DNA of 64,000 nt from Nocardioides cynanchi (lineage in GTDB: Bacteria; Actinomycetota; Actinomycetes; Propionibacteriales; Nocardioidaceae): contig NZ_CP044344.1 of NCBI RefSeq assembly GCF_008761635.1, positions 2,232,001 through 2,296,000 of the forward strand. Direction: 5' to 3'. Shown here in pieces: positions 1 to 10,891 of the stretch. A program made the translations under genes and the position numbers. How positions within the stretch are numbered: position 1 is the stretch's first letter; each line of letters starts with the position of its first letter. A model generated the notes under the pieces. The model saw only the letters and a program-made list of their open reading frames with translations, did no database searches and was not told the origin of the DNA.

Positions 1-1
1 G

Positions 2-652
2 CCGCACCGACTCGGCCGGCCAGGCTCGTGGTCACCGCAGAGCGCTCCGGCCACGAGCACCGACCGCCAGGGACGGACCTGGCTGGTCGCGGTCACCCGG
101 CAGGGGGCGCTCCTGGCCCGGCACAGCAACCCGTCGGGCACCTGGTGGACGACCTTCCACGCCGTCGACGGCCGGACCTGGTCGCCGACGTCGACTCCGG
201 CCCTCACCACCGCGGCCGACGGCCGCCTGTGGCTGGCCTCGGTCACCTCGCGCGGCGAACTGGTCTCGCGGCACACCGGCCTCCGGCCCGGCCCCGGAGC
301 CGGTCGCTGGCAGGCCACCACCGAGCTCGGCGGCCGTTTCTCGCCCTACGCCTCCCCGACGATCGCGTCGGACGGTGCCGGGCGACTGTGGCTGGCCGCG
401 GTCGACACCGCCGGCCGGGTGGTGCTCCGCGGCGCCGACACCCGCGACCGCTGGGGCCACGCCCACCGACTGGCTCCGGCCGTCTCGGTGACGGACGGCC
501 CGGCACTGCTGGCCCTGCGTTCGGGTGGCGTCCGGATCGCGGCGCTCGGCTCCGACGGCGCGCTGCTCTCACGCAGGATCGGAACGCTCCGGGTCGGCCG
601 GTCCAGCGCCCGCGGCGGTGGCTTCTCAATGCTGCGGCTGTTCGGCCTCTGA
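2..652 (+). CDS. Beta-propeller-like repeat protein, C-terminal part (5' end outside window)
   Basis: This reading frame is open from the left edge to a TGA at 650-652, giving about 216 residues with no start inside the window. The translation holds at least three blocks of one pattern, a Gly/Asp turn followed by a Leu-Trp-Leu-Ala strand: TDRQGRTWLVAV, AADGRLWLASVTSRGELV and DGAGRLWLAAVDTAGRVV. Each block runs into a Trp-containing loop and a Ser-Pro-(Thr/Ala) segment. Such 45-50 residue blades are typical of secreted beta-propeller or lectin-like (PLL/tectonin-type) proteins. No catalytic motif is visible, so the ligand is unknown. It ends 17 bp from the end of the convergent MOSC gene. The repeat reading is direct; the secreted or lectin role is inference. 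Confidence 0.7.
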   Translation, partial: PHRLGRPGSWSPQSAPATSTDRQGRTWLVAVTRQGALLARHSNPSGTWWTTFHAVDGRTWSPTSTPALTTAADGRLWLASVTSRGELVSRHTGLRPGPGAGRWQATTELGGRFSPYASPTIASDGAGRLWLAAVDTAGRVVLRGADTRDRWGHAHRLAPAVSVTDGPALLALRSGGVRIAALGSDGALLSRRIGTLRVGRSSARGGGFSMLRLFGL

Positions 653-669
653 GCCCCGCCCGACGCCTG

Positions 670-1368
670 TCAGGCTCCGCCGCCGAGGAGCACCTCGTCG
701 CCGAGGCGGATCGTCCCGGGCTCGACGACGTCGACGAAGATCGCCAGCCGCTGGTCGCGGGTCTCGGCGAGGGCCTTCAGCCAGCCGCCCAGGGGCGGCA
801 GCCCCTCCTGGGCGATGTCGACCATCCGGCAGCGCTCGATCCGCTTGACCACGACGAAGGAGGTCGAGCCGATCGACAGGGGGCCCGTCCAGGTCTCCTC
901 GACGAACGGCTCGCTGGTCTCGACCACGAGGTTGGGGCGCAGCCGGCGCGGGTCGGCGTCGATGTCCCAGTGCTCACGGCACCAGTCGAGGGTCGCGGTG
1001 CCGACCAGCGAGACCCAGCCCTCGTCGTGGTGGGGAGTGTCGCCCTCGGGCAGCACCCGCACCGGGTCGCCCATGGCGCCGGTCAGGACGGCGTCCAGAG
1101 CCGGGTCACCGGCCGGCCACTCGCCGTCGGCTCCGGTCACGCGTACGCCGTCGCTCGTCGTACGGGCGGCGAAGTCGAAGACCGCGTCGCGGCGACGGAA
1201 GCGGCGGGAGTGCTTGCCCGAGGCCAGCCTCCCGTCGTCGTCGACCACGGCGTACCACCGGTCGCCCACCACCCCACGTCGGTCGAGATCGACCTCGGCG
1301 AGCGACTCGCCGGCCATCGACTTCACCGGGTAGCGACGGATCTCCGAGACGCGGGGCACGTCGCCCAC
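670..1368 (-). CDS. MOSC domain protein with N-terminal beta-barrel
   Basis: About 232 residues. The N-terminus VSEIRRYPVKSM followed by a GVVGDRWYAVVD segment is the usual opening of MOSC N-terminal beta-barrel proteins. The C-terminal half has the conserved RCRMVDI motif, whose Cys lies where MOSC domains bind sulfur or molybdenum cofactor. Family members move sulfur onto the molybdenum cofactor or act in amidoxime reduction; the substrate here cannot be told. The start is a choice between GTG at 1368, right after the zinc-ribbon stop, and GTG at 1359; a longer GTG at 1395 would overlap that gene by 26 bp. It is the last gene of a leftward unit with guaB and the zinc ribbon, so it is probably transcribed with them. 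Confidence 0.8.
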   Translation of the reverse strand: MGDVPRVSEIRRYPVKSMAGESLAEVDLDRRGVVGDRWYAVVDDDGRLASGKHSRRFRRRDAVFDFAARTTSDGVRVTGADGEWPAGDPALDAVLTGAMGDPVRVLPEGDTPHHDEGWVSLVGTATLDWCREHWDIDADPRRLRPNLVVETSEPFVEETWTGPLSIGSTSFVVVKRIERCRMVDIAQEGLPPLGGWLKALAETRDQRLAIFVDVVEPGTIRLGDEVLLGGGA

Positions 1369-1369
1369 G

Positions 1370-1483
1370 CTAGTCGCCGAGCACCGGCTCGCCACAGATC
1401 GGGCAGTTCAGGCTGTCGCTGTCCGCACCGGCGGGGACGTCACCGGTGGCTCCACAGGTGTCGCAGACCCAGCGCCGCCCCAT
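1370..1483 (-). CDS. Small zinc-ribbon / rubredoxin-like protein, 37 aa
   Basis: This short ORF starts at an ATG three bases after the guaB stop and ends one base before the MOSC start. It encodes 37 residues with two Cys pairs: the first in RRWVCDTCGA and the second in LNCPICGEPVLGD, about 20 residues apart. Two CxxC knuckles in so small a chain are typical of a rubredoxin-like or zinc-ribbon fold binding one Zn or Fe. The tight spacing on both sides and complete use of the gap between guaB and the MOSC gene support a real translationally coupled gene. Its role is unknown; an electron carrier for the MOSC partner or a structural zinc protein are both possible. Confidence 0.7.
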   Translation of the reverse strand: MGRRWVCDTCGATGDVPAGADSDSLNCPICGEPVLGD

Positions 1484-1486
1484 CGG

Positions 1487-3019
<1,533 letters not shown>

Positions 3020-3022
<3 letters not shown>

Positions 3023-3967
3023 CCGGGGCCGGGCGGTCTCCCCCGTCACCGCGGCCGACGTCTCCGCGGCGCGCGGCGCGAGGCCGCCCAGCGGGATCCG
3101 GACGGTCAGGGTCTCGCCGGCCATCCGGATCCGGCCGCGCAGGCCCGAGGCCAGGACGACCGCGAGCACCGCCTGGTTGTCCGACCGGGTGGTGAGCACC
3201 AGCGCGTCGGTACGACGCGACGACGCCAGGCGGGCGGCGTCGCGGAGCAGCCGGGTGCCGATCCCGCGGCGTCGCCAGGCCGGGTCGACGGCGAGGTCCA
3301 CCGCGACGACCGCGTCCTCGTCGGGCACCGGCGCGAGGGTCGCGTGCCCGATCACCCGGTCGTCGACCGTGGCGCGCGCGCCGTCGACGTACTCACCGAA
3401 CTCGGGCGTGGCCGACTCGTCGGCGCGGTGACCGAGACCGTCGGCTGCCGGGTGGTGCCGCACCAGGACGTCGTTGACCAGGTCGGCCAGGGAGCCGGCG
3501 CGGGCGTGCTCGGTGGCGGTGAACGGCGCCAGCCGGCGGATCTGCACGGTGACCTCGCGGACGGTCAGCTCGAGGACGTCCTGCAGCGCCGCCAGCGGGT
3601 CGTCGGCCGGGCGGTCCGGCTCGGCGTCGAAGAGCGCCGCCACCACCTCGGGGAACGAGGCCGGCTGGTCCAGCACCGTGCGCGCCGCCTCGACGTACCG
3701 GGTGGGCTGGTCGACCAGGGCCGCCTCCGTCACCGGGGCGACGCTGACCCGCGAGGCACCGGCCGACTCGAGGAGCCGGGCGACCTCGGCGGTGGTCCAC
3801 TCGCCCGGACTGCGCAGGATCAGCTCGTCGGTCACGCTGCCGAGGGCGGGGAAGATCTGCAGGCCCAAGATGTTCACACCGGCCGCCCCGCAGCTGCGGG
3901 CCAGCTCGGCCAGGGCTCCCGGACGGTCGGCCAGGGTCGCGCGCACCTTCCACAACATGCGGGTCAC
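3020..3967 (-). CDS. ACT domain - GNAT acetyltransferase fusion
   Basis: About 315 residues. Residues 4-75 form an ACT domain: LWKVRATLADRPGALAELA followed by VNILGLQIFP, the usual ligand-binding beta-alpha-beta pattern with the Pro-Gly turn. The C-terminal half (about 195-300) is a GNAT domain with the acetyl-CoA loop WRRRGIGTRLLRDAA and a preceding VDLAVDP strand. ACT domains sense amino acids or nucleotides, so this could be a metabolite-gated acetyltransferase; the acceptor is unknown. Its stop overlaps the guaB -10 element and lies 9 bp from the guaB start, so it leads the guaB unit. A GTG at 3967 or ATG at 3958 could start it; I see no convincing ribosome binding site for either. Confidence 0.75.
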
Positions 3968-4043
3968 TGTGCCCGGCTCGTGTTGCGCTCCCTGGTCGCC
4001 CGTGTTTCCCCGGTGCTAACGCTGGGCTACGTCTGACGCAAGC

Positions 4044-4203
4044 ACGCCGAGTCGGCGCAAAGAGGCACGGGGAAGACGCTGAGTCGGCGCAAACAGACAC
4101 CAGGAACACGCCGAGTCGGCGCAAACAGACACCAGGAACACGCCGAGTCGGCGCAAACAGACACCGGGAACACGCTGAGTCGGCACACAGAGACATCACA
4201 AAG
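4044..4203. repeat. Left array: five tandem 32-bp direct repeats
   Basis: Five units of exactly 32 bp abut with no spacers at 4044, 4076, 4108, 4140 and 4172. Units 3 and 4 differ by one base; units 1 and 5 are the most diverged. The shared core is GAGTCGGCGCAAACAG. 32 bp is close to three helical turns, so equivalent bases face the same side of the DNA. The array is mirrored by a second array in opposite orientation at 4246-4373. Confidence 0.9.
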
Positions 4204-4245
4204 CCGCCGACCCGGCAGCTCCTTGGCGAAGGAGTGCCGGGTCGG

Positions 4246-4248
<3 letters not shown>
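4204..4248 (-). terminator. Strong hairpin between the two repeat arrays; likely groEL terminator
   Basis: A 45-base inverted repeat with 14-base perfect outer arms (CCGCCGACCCGGCA and TGCCGGGTCGGCGG), an inner CTCCTT/AAGGAG stem and a GGCG loop, with one unpaired base. It lies about 120 bp past the groEL stop and has no T tract on either strand. It could end groEL transcription in the rho-independent but U-less style of actinobacteria, or cap the larger foldback formed by the flanking arrays. Confidence 0.7.
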
Positions 4249-6079
<1,831 letters not shown>

Positions 6080-6111
6080 TCAGCGCGGCCCCGGACACAC
6101 GACCCGGTGGA

Positions 6112-6405
6112 TCAGGAGACGACAGCGAGGACGTCGCGCGCGGAGAGGATGAGGTACTCGTCCCCGCCGTACTTGACCTCGGTGCCGCCGTACTTGCTGT
6201 AGATGACCTTGTCGCCGACGGCCACGTCCAGCGGGACGCGGTTGCCGTTGTCGTCGATGCGACCCGGGCCGATCGCCTGGACCTCGCCCTCCTGGGGCTT
6301 CTCCTTGGCGGTGTCGGGGATGACCAGGCCGGATGCCGTGGTCTGCTCGGCCTCGAGGGGCTTGACCACGATCCGGTCCTCGAGGGGCTTGATGTTGACC
6401 GACAC
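6112..6405 (-). CDS. groES: Co-chaperonin GroES
   Basis: 97 residues, normal for the 10-kDa lid of the GroEL chamber. The sequence [18 protein letters not shown], the mobile loop [18 protein letters not shown] and the C-terminal [19 protein letters not shown] are canonical. The GTG at 6405 is chosen because it gives the family N-terminus and has a GGAGGT Shine-Dalgarno about 6 bases upstream; longer in-frame starts reach into the regulatory region. It heads the groES-groEL operon, with two CIRCE elements 114-175 bp upstream of the start. Confidence 0.97.
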   Translation of the reverse strand: MSVNIKPLEDRIVVKPLEAEQTTASGLVIPDTAKEKPQEGEVQAIGPGRIDDNGNRVPLDVAVGDKVIYSKYGGTEVKYGGDEYLILSARDVLAVVS

Positions 6406-6518
6406 GATGTCGACCTCCACTTTCTCCACTGTGTTTCGGACTCGGGGGCGGACCCCCGGGGACGTTGGAGCCTGCGGATGACGGACGCCGTCGCGGGGGT
6501 CGGCCGTCAAGGCAAGCG

Positions 6519-6545
6519 CTGGCATTCTCGGATCGAGAGTGCCAA
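6519..6545. promoter_or_regulatory. CIRCE element 1 (HrcA operator)
   Basis: The inverted repeat CTGGCATTC-N9-GAGTGCCAA closely matches the CIRCE consensus TTAGCACTC-N9-GAGTGCTAA, with exact 9-base spacing. It lies upstream of groES and is the less perfect of two copies. HrcA is known to repress groES/groEL through such sites; hrcA itself is not in the window. Confidence 0.85.
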
Positions 6546-6553
6546 TGCCGAAA

Positions 6554-6580
6554 CTAGCACTCACCGGCAACGAGTGCCAA
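6554..6580. promoter_or_regulatory. CIRCE element 2 (HrcA operator)
   Basis: CTAGCACTC-N9-GAGTGCCAA, a near-perfect CIRCE, sits 8 bp from the first copy and 58 bp upstream of the divergent methyltransferase gene. The pair should give tight heat-shock repression of groES-groEL and could also affect the divergent gene. Confidence 0.92.
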
Positions 6581-6638
6581 CGGGGTCCCCGGACGGTGCC
6601 TCCGGGACCCGTCCCCGCCGGGCTGCGAGGATGCCGGG

Positions 6639-7793
6639 ATGGACCTCGAGACCTTCCGGTGGCTGCTGACCGACGAGGGCCAGGGCCTGCTCGCCGCGGC
6701 GGCCTCGGCGGAGGGCAGCGAGCTCCAGGTCCAGGCCAGGCTGCGCGAGACCGCGACCGCCGAGCAGGTCGCGGCGGCGATGACCCAGGTCGAGCTGCGG
6801 AGCCGGGCGGTCGACAAGCTCGGGGCCGACGGCAGCCGGATGTACTTCACCCGCGACGGGCTGGAGCAGGCCACGCGCGCCTCGGTGGCCGCGCACCGGG
6901 CCGCGCGGATCGCCGCGGGGGGCACCAGCGTGATCGACCTGACCTGTGGGATCGGCGGAGACCTGGTCGCGTTCGCCCGCGCCGGGCTGACCACGGCCGG
7001 CGTGGACCTCGACCCCCTGCGCGTGGAGATCGCGCGCGCCAACCTCGCCGCGCTCGACCTCGGCGGCGCGGTCAGCGTCGCCGACGGCACCGGACTCGAC
7101 GTCTCGCCCTTCGCCACGGCGTACGCCGATCCGGCCCGCCGCGGGCCGCGCGGTCGCACCTTCCGGGTCGACGACTGGGCGCCACCGTGGTCGTTCGTGG
7201 AGACCCTGCTGACGCGGGCGTCCTGCGTCAAGGTCGCTCCCGGCATCCCTCACGACCTGGTGCCCGCCGGCGTCGAGGCCGAGTGGGTCAGCGACAGCGG
7301 CGAGGTCAAGGAGGCCGCGCTCTGGTCCGGGCGGCTCTCCACGACGGCGAGGCGGGCGACCGTGATCGGGCGCGGCGGCCTGGCCACGCTGACCGACGAG
7401 GACGACCCGGGCGCCGACGTCGGACCGGTCGCCGAGTTCCTCTACGAGCCGGACGGCGCCGTGATCCGGGCCGGGCTTGTGACCGCGGTGGCGGCCGGTG
7501 TCGGCGGCCATCTCGTCGACCGCAAGATCGCCTACGTCACCGCACCCGGCTCGTTCCGTACGCCGTTCGCCCGCGGCTACCGCGTGCTGGAGCGGTTGCC
7601 CTACCGCGAGAAGCAGCTCAAGGCTGCGCTGCGCGTTCGCGGGATCGGCTCCCTGACCATCAAGAAGCGCGGCGTCGACGTCTCCCCCGACGAGCTCCGC
7701 ACCCGCCTCACGCTTCGGGGCGACCGGACCGCGACGATCGTGCTCACCCGTGCCGCCGGCGAGGGCGTGGCCCTGCTCGTCGAGCCCTTCTGA
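6639..7793 (+). CDS. Class I SAM-dependent methyltransferase with THUMP-like C-terminal domain
   Basis: 384 residues. The SAM-binding loop is [16 protein letters not shown] (about residues 98-113) followed by the acidic strand [23 protein letters not shown] motif near residue 165 takes the place of the DPPY-type catalytic motif. The C-terminal stretch [20 protein letters not shown] is characteristic of the THUMP-like domain found in a family of predicted RNA methyltransferases. The target is probably RNA, but neither the base nor the molecule is known. It is divergent from groES, with the CIRCE pair in the shared upstream region, and is a single gene. Confidence 0.8.
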   Translation: MDLETFRWLLTDEGQGLLAAAASAEGSELQVQARLRETATAEQVAAAMTQVELRSRAVDKLGADGSRMYFTRDGLEQATRASVAAHRAARIAAGGTSVIDLTCGIGGDLVAFARAGLTTAGVDLDPLRVEIARANLAALDLGGAVSVADGTGLDVSPFATAYADPARRGPRGRTFRVDDWAPPWSFVETLLTRASCVKVAPGIPHDLVPAGVEAEWVSDSGEVKEAALWSGRLSTTARRATVIGRGGLATLTDEDDPGADVGPVAEFLYEPDGAVIRAGLVTAVAAGVGGHLVDRKIAYVTAPGSFRTPFARGYRVLERLPYREKQLKAALRVRGIGSLTIKKRGVDVSPDELRTRLTLRGDRTATIVLTRAAGEGVALLVEPF

Positions 7794-7825
7794 CCCGCCC
7801 CGCGGAGCGCCCAGAGCCGCTCTGG

Positions 7826-7831
7826 CACGAT
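7826..7831 (+). promoter_or_regulatory. Possible -10 hexamer of the MFS gene (leaderless)
   Basis: CACGAT ends 6 bases before the GTG start at 7838, the same spacing as the TANNNT elements of other genes in the window. The first base differs from consensus. A small CCAGAG/CTCTGG hairpin lies just before it at 7811-7825. Confidence 0.3.
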
Positions 7832-7837
7832 CGAGCG

Positions 7838-9262
7838 GTGACAGCCGACGACGCCCGCGGCCGCTGGATCGCCCTCGCCGTCTGCTGCAGCGCGATGTTC
7901 ATGACGTTGCTCGACGTCAGCGTGACCAACGTGGCCCTGCCGTCGATCCGACGCGACCTCGGGACGTCCACCGCCGAGCTCCAGTGGATCGTCTCCGGCT
8001 ACATCCTGGCGTTCGGCCTGGTGCCGGTGCTGGGCGGCAAGCTCGGCGACGACCACGGGCGACGCCGCATGTTCCAGGTCGGGGTGGCCGGCTTCGCCCT
8101 CGCCTCGCTCCTGTCGGGGCTGGCCCCGACCGCCGGGGTGCTGATCGGGGCGAGGGTCGTCCAGGGCCTCTTCGGCGGCCTGATCAACCCCCAGACCTCC
8201 GGACTGCTCCAGCAGATGTTCCGGGGCTCGGACCGCGGCCGCGCCTTCGGCGTCCTCGGTACGACGGTCGGGCTGGGCACGGCGATCGGGCCGCTGGTCG
8301 GCGGTGCCCTGATCGCGCTCGGTGGGCCGACGCTGGGCTGGCGGCTGGTGTTCTTCGTCAACATCCCGGTCGGGATCGTGGTGCTGCTGCTCTCGCGCCG
8401 CTACCTGCCCGCCACGCCCCGCGTCGTCCGGCACCGGCTGGACCTGCTGGGTGCCGCGCTGCTCGGCTCGGCGACGTTCAGCGTCCTGATCGGCTGCGTG
8501 GAGTACGACTCGCACCACGACGCCCGGCTGGCGTGGCTGGCCGTGCCCGCCGCCGTGCTGTTCTCGCTGTTCCTGCGCCGCGAGCGGCGACTGACCCGTG
8601 CCGACGCCGACCCGCTCGTCGACCTGCGCCTGTTCCATCGGCCGTCGTACGTCGCGGGCATCACCCTGGCGCTCACGTTCTTCCCGGCGATGGCCGGCCT
8701 CCCGCTGGTGCTGGCGATCTACTACCAGGACGGGCTGGGCTACACCGCCCTCCAGTCGGCGCTCGGGGTCACGGCGTACGCCGTCGGCAGCGCGGTGTCC
8801 GCACCGCTGTCGGGCCGGGTGGTGACGCGGGTCGGTCGGCCTCTCGTCGTCGGCGGCGCGGTCACCTTCGGCCTCGGAGCGGTCGCGCTGGCCCTGGTCG
8901 CCGCGCACGTGCCGACCGGGCACGCGGCGCTGGCGCTGGCGCTGCCGCTCTTCGTGATGGGCTGCGGGCAGGGCGCCCTGATCACGCCGAACCAGACACT
9001 GGCCCTGATGGACGTCGACCCGGCGATGGGCAGCACCGCCGGCGGCGTGCTCCAGACCGGGCAGCGGATCGGGCTGGCGATCGGCCAGGCCGTGATCGGC
9101 GCGGTCTTCTTCGCCTCCCTCACCGGCCCCGGCCACGCGTCGTACTCACGCGCTCTCGGGCACGCGGTGATCGCCGCGATCTGCTTCGTCAGCCTGGCCA
9201 TCACCGCCGGCGTCTGGGACCTGGTGCGGGCCAACCGGCGCTCGCAGGCACCGGTGGCCTGA
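7838..9262 (+). CDS. MFS transporter, DHA2 (EmrB/QacA-like) family
   Basis: 474 residues, strongly hydrophobic with many membrane helices. The first helix MFMTLLDVSVTNVALPSI carries the DxxxxNVALP pattern of drug:proton antiporters, and the loop GGKLGDDHGRRRMFQ is MFS motif A. GTTVGLGTAIGPLVGGAL matches the motif C region typical of exporters, with the QWIVSGYILAFG segment before it. DHA2 members extrude drugs, dyes or metabolites across the inner membrane using the proton gradient; the substrate here is unknown. GTG at 7838 is chosen because it directly precedes the first helix. It is transcribed alone and ends at a bidirectional hairpin shared with the next, convergent gene. Confidence 0.88.
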   Translation: MTADDARGRWIALAVCCSAMFMTLLDVSVTNVALPSIRRDLGTSTAELQWIVSGYILAFGLVPVLGGKLGDDHGRRRMFQVGVAGFALASLLSGLAPTAGVLIGARVVQGLFGGLINPQTSGLLQQMFRGSDRGRAFGVLGTTVGLGTAIGPLVGGALIALGGPTLGWRLVFFVNIPVGIVVLLLSRRYLPATPRVVRHRLDLLGAALLGSATFSVLIGCVEYDSHHDARLAWLAVPAAVLFSLFLRRERRLTRADADPLVDLRLFHRPSYVAGITLALTFFPAMAGLPLVLAIYYQDGLGYTALQSALGVTAYAVGSAVSAPLSGRVVTRVGRPLVVGGAVTFGLGAVALALVAAHVPTGHAALALALPLFVMGCGQGALITPNQTLALMDVDPAMGSTAGGVLQTGQRIGLAIGQAVIGAVFFASLTGPGHASYSRALGHAVIAAICFVSLAITAGVWDLVRANRRSQAPVA

Positions 9263-9281
9263 CCGCGGCCGGACAGGCCAA

Positions 9282-9310
9282 GGACCGGCTCCCGCGAGGG
9301 GAGCCGGTCC
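9282..9310. terminator. Bidirectional hairpin between convergent genes
   Basis: GGACCGGCTCCC and GGGAGCCGGTCC form a perfect 12-bp stem with a 5-base loop, between the end of the MFS gene and the end of the membrane-protein gene. There is no T tract, as is common for actinobacterial terminators. Confidence 0.75.
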
Positions 9311-9327
9311 AGGGTGGACCGCTCGAG

Positions 9328-9930
9328 TCAGGCGTGCGCGCCCAACGGCTGGCTGTCTGCGGCCACGGAGTGTCCGGCACGACGCGAGTGCCAGATACCG
9401 AAACCGGCGAGCAGGAACAGGAGCACGGCACCGATGTAGGCACCGATGGCGGCGATTCCGGCGATGGTCCCCATGGTGGCGAACGCGTAGCCGTAGAGCA
9501 GCAGGCCGCGCAGGGTGCTACCCATGAACATCGTCTGGCGCAGGGACCCGAGGTCGGTGCAGGCCTTGGTGGCGGCAGCCTTCGGGTCGGAGCACTGGCC
9601 GATGTACTGACCACTGACCTCGGAGTACGTCTTGCCACCGGAGGCTTCGTTCAGGTGCACGGCGATGAAGTGGTCGGCGTAGGCCTTGGCCTGGGGACCG
9701 GTCGTCAGGGGCTGGCCGGCGTACTTCGAGAGTGCCGCCTGGTCCGCCTTGGGAAGTGCCGACAGACCCGTCTGGTCGGTCGGCATGGTGATGTGCTGCT
9801 CCGAGAGCTGCGTGTTGACCTGGTCGCCGATGAAGGAGTGAGCCCAGGACAGCAGCCCACCGAAGACGAGCAGGAGGACGGCAATGAGCAAGCCTGCTCC
9901 GGAGATCAACTTGTCAAGCGTGGCGCGCAT
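9328..9930 (-). CDS. Hypothetical membrane protein with N- and C-terminal helices
   Basis: 200 residues from the ATG at 9930, which has a GAAGG ribosome binding site 8 bases upstream. The N-terminus has a membrane helix (about 12-35, GAGLLIAVLLLVFGGLLSWA). A soluble loop of about 100 residues with two Cys (QCSDPKAAATKACTDLG) probably lies outside the cell and may form a disulfide. Two further hydrophobic segments follow (about 140-185). The C-terminus HSRRAGHSVAADSQ would be cytoplasmic. The pattern resembles unnamed actinobacterial membrane proteins; I recognise no functional family. It is monocistronic and convergent with the MFS gene. Confidence 0.75.
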   Translation of the reverse strand: MRATLDKLISGAGLLIAVLLLVFGGLLSWAHSFIGDQVNTQLSEQHITMPTDQTGLSALPKADQAALSKYAGQPLTTGPQAKAYADHFIAVHLNEASGGKTYSEVSGQYIGQCSDPKAAATKACTDLGSLRQTMFMGSTLRGLLLYGYAFATMGTIAGIAAIGAYIGAVLLFLLAGFGIWHSRRAGHSVAADSQPLGAHA

Positions 9931-10063
9931 GATGTTCACCTTCTCTGTCGGATCTTCGGTCCTTCCGGAGATCCTTGTGTTCTCAGGTTGGGCCGACTTG
10001 CGCCTCGACCACAGAGAAGGAGGTCACCACCGGGACCGCCATGGGTCCCGGTCCGGCGGGACC

Positions 10064-10069
10064 TATGGT
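10064..10069 (+). promoter_or_regulatory. Putative -10 hexamer of punA (leaderless)
   Basis: TATGGT matches TANNNT and ends 6 bases before the GTG at 10076. No Shine-Dalgarno precedes that GTG, consistent with a leaderless message. Confidence 0.5.
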
Positions 10070-10075
10070 GGACCT

Positions 10076-10891
10076 GTGCGCGACCCCCACGGCGACGCGG
10101 ACCCGGCCAACCGGGCGGCCCGCTCCGCGGCCGGGCAGATCGCGGAGCTGACCGGCGTCCCCGCACACCGCGCCGCCGTGGTGCTGGGCTCCGGCTGGGG
10201 ACCCGCCACCGAGGCGTTCGGCGAGCCCGTGGCCCTGACTGCGATGAGCGAGGTGACCGGCTTCCTGGCACCGACCGCCGAGGGTCACCGCGGCACCATC
10301 GCGTCGTACGACGTGCGTGGGGTGGCGACGCTGGTGCTGTCCGGGCGCACCCATCTGTACGAGGGCCACGGCCTGGCGCCGGTGGTGCACGGCGTCCGGA
10401 CGGCGGCGGCAGCCGGCTGCACGACGGTCGTGCTCACCAACGCCAACGGGTCGCTCCGGCCGGACTGGGAGGTCGGGCGTCCGGTGCTGGTCCGCGACCA
10501 CCTGAACCTGACCGCGACCTCACCGGTCGAGGGTCCCCGGTTCGTGGATCTCACCGACTGCTGGTCGCCGCGGCTGCGCGCGCTGGCGCGCGAGCTGGAC
10601 CCGACCCTGGCCGAGGGCGTGTACGCCTGGCTGCCCGGCCCGCACTACGAGACCCTCGCCGAGGCGGAGTTCGTACGCCGGATGGGGGCCGACGTGCTCG
10701 GGATGTCGACGGTGCCCGAGGCGATCGCCGCGCGAGACTGTGGGCTGGAGGTGCTGGGACTCTCGACGGTGACCGCCGTCGAGGGTGACGATTCCGGCAT
10801 CGATCCGAGTGAGGTGGTGGCGGTGGCCGAGGCGACCGCCGCCCGGATGGGTCCGCTGCTCGCGGACCTGGTGAGGAGAGGAACCCGATGA
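10076..10891 (+). CDS. punA: Purine nucleoside phosphorylase, trimeric (PNP/MTAP) family
   Basis: 271 residues. The enzyme splits purine nucleosides with phosphate to free base and ribose-1-phosphate. The phosphate loop VVLGSGWG, the GRTHLYEGHG motif, TNANGS, and the sugar/base site PGPHYETLAEAEF and MGADVLGMSTVPE are all present. One oddity: the Asn that contacts the purine in typical PNPs (motif SLVTN) appears as Ala in GLSTVTAVEG, so base preference may differ. The GTG at 10076 is the only good start and has a -10-like hexamer just before it. The stop overlaps the start of the permease by 4 bp, so uptake and salvage of nucleobases or nucleosides are probably coupled. Confidence 0.88.
   Translation: MRDPHGDADPANRAARSAAGQIAELTGVPAHRAAVVLGSGWGPATEAFGEPVALTAMSEVTGFLAPTAEGHRGTIASYDVRGVATLVLSGRTHLYEGHGLAPVVHGVRTAAAAGCTTVVLTNANGSLRPDWEVGRPVLVRDHLNLTATSPVEGPRFVDLTDCWSPRLRALARELDPTLAEGVYAWLPGPHYETLAEAEFVRRMGADVLGMSTVPEAIAARDCGLEVLGLSTVTAVEGDDSGIDPSEVVAVAEATAARMGPLLADLVRRGTR

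Noticed and set aside
3393..4199. An open frame running through the left 32-bp repeat array, giving a Cys-rich repetitive N-terminus
   Set aside because: 32 is not a multiple of three, so the frame rotates through the repeats, and the rest is antisense-like shadow of the ACT-GNAT gene.
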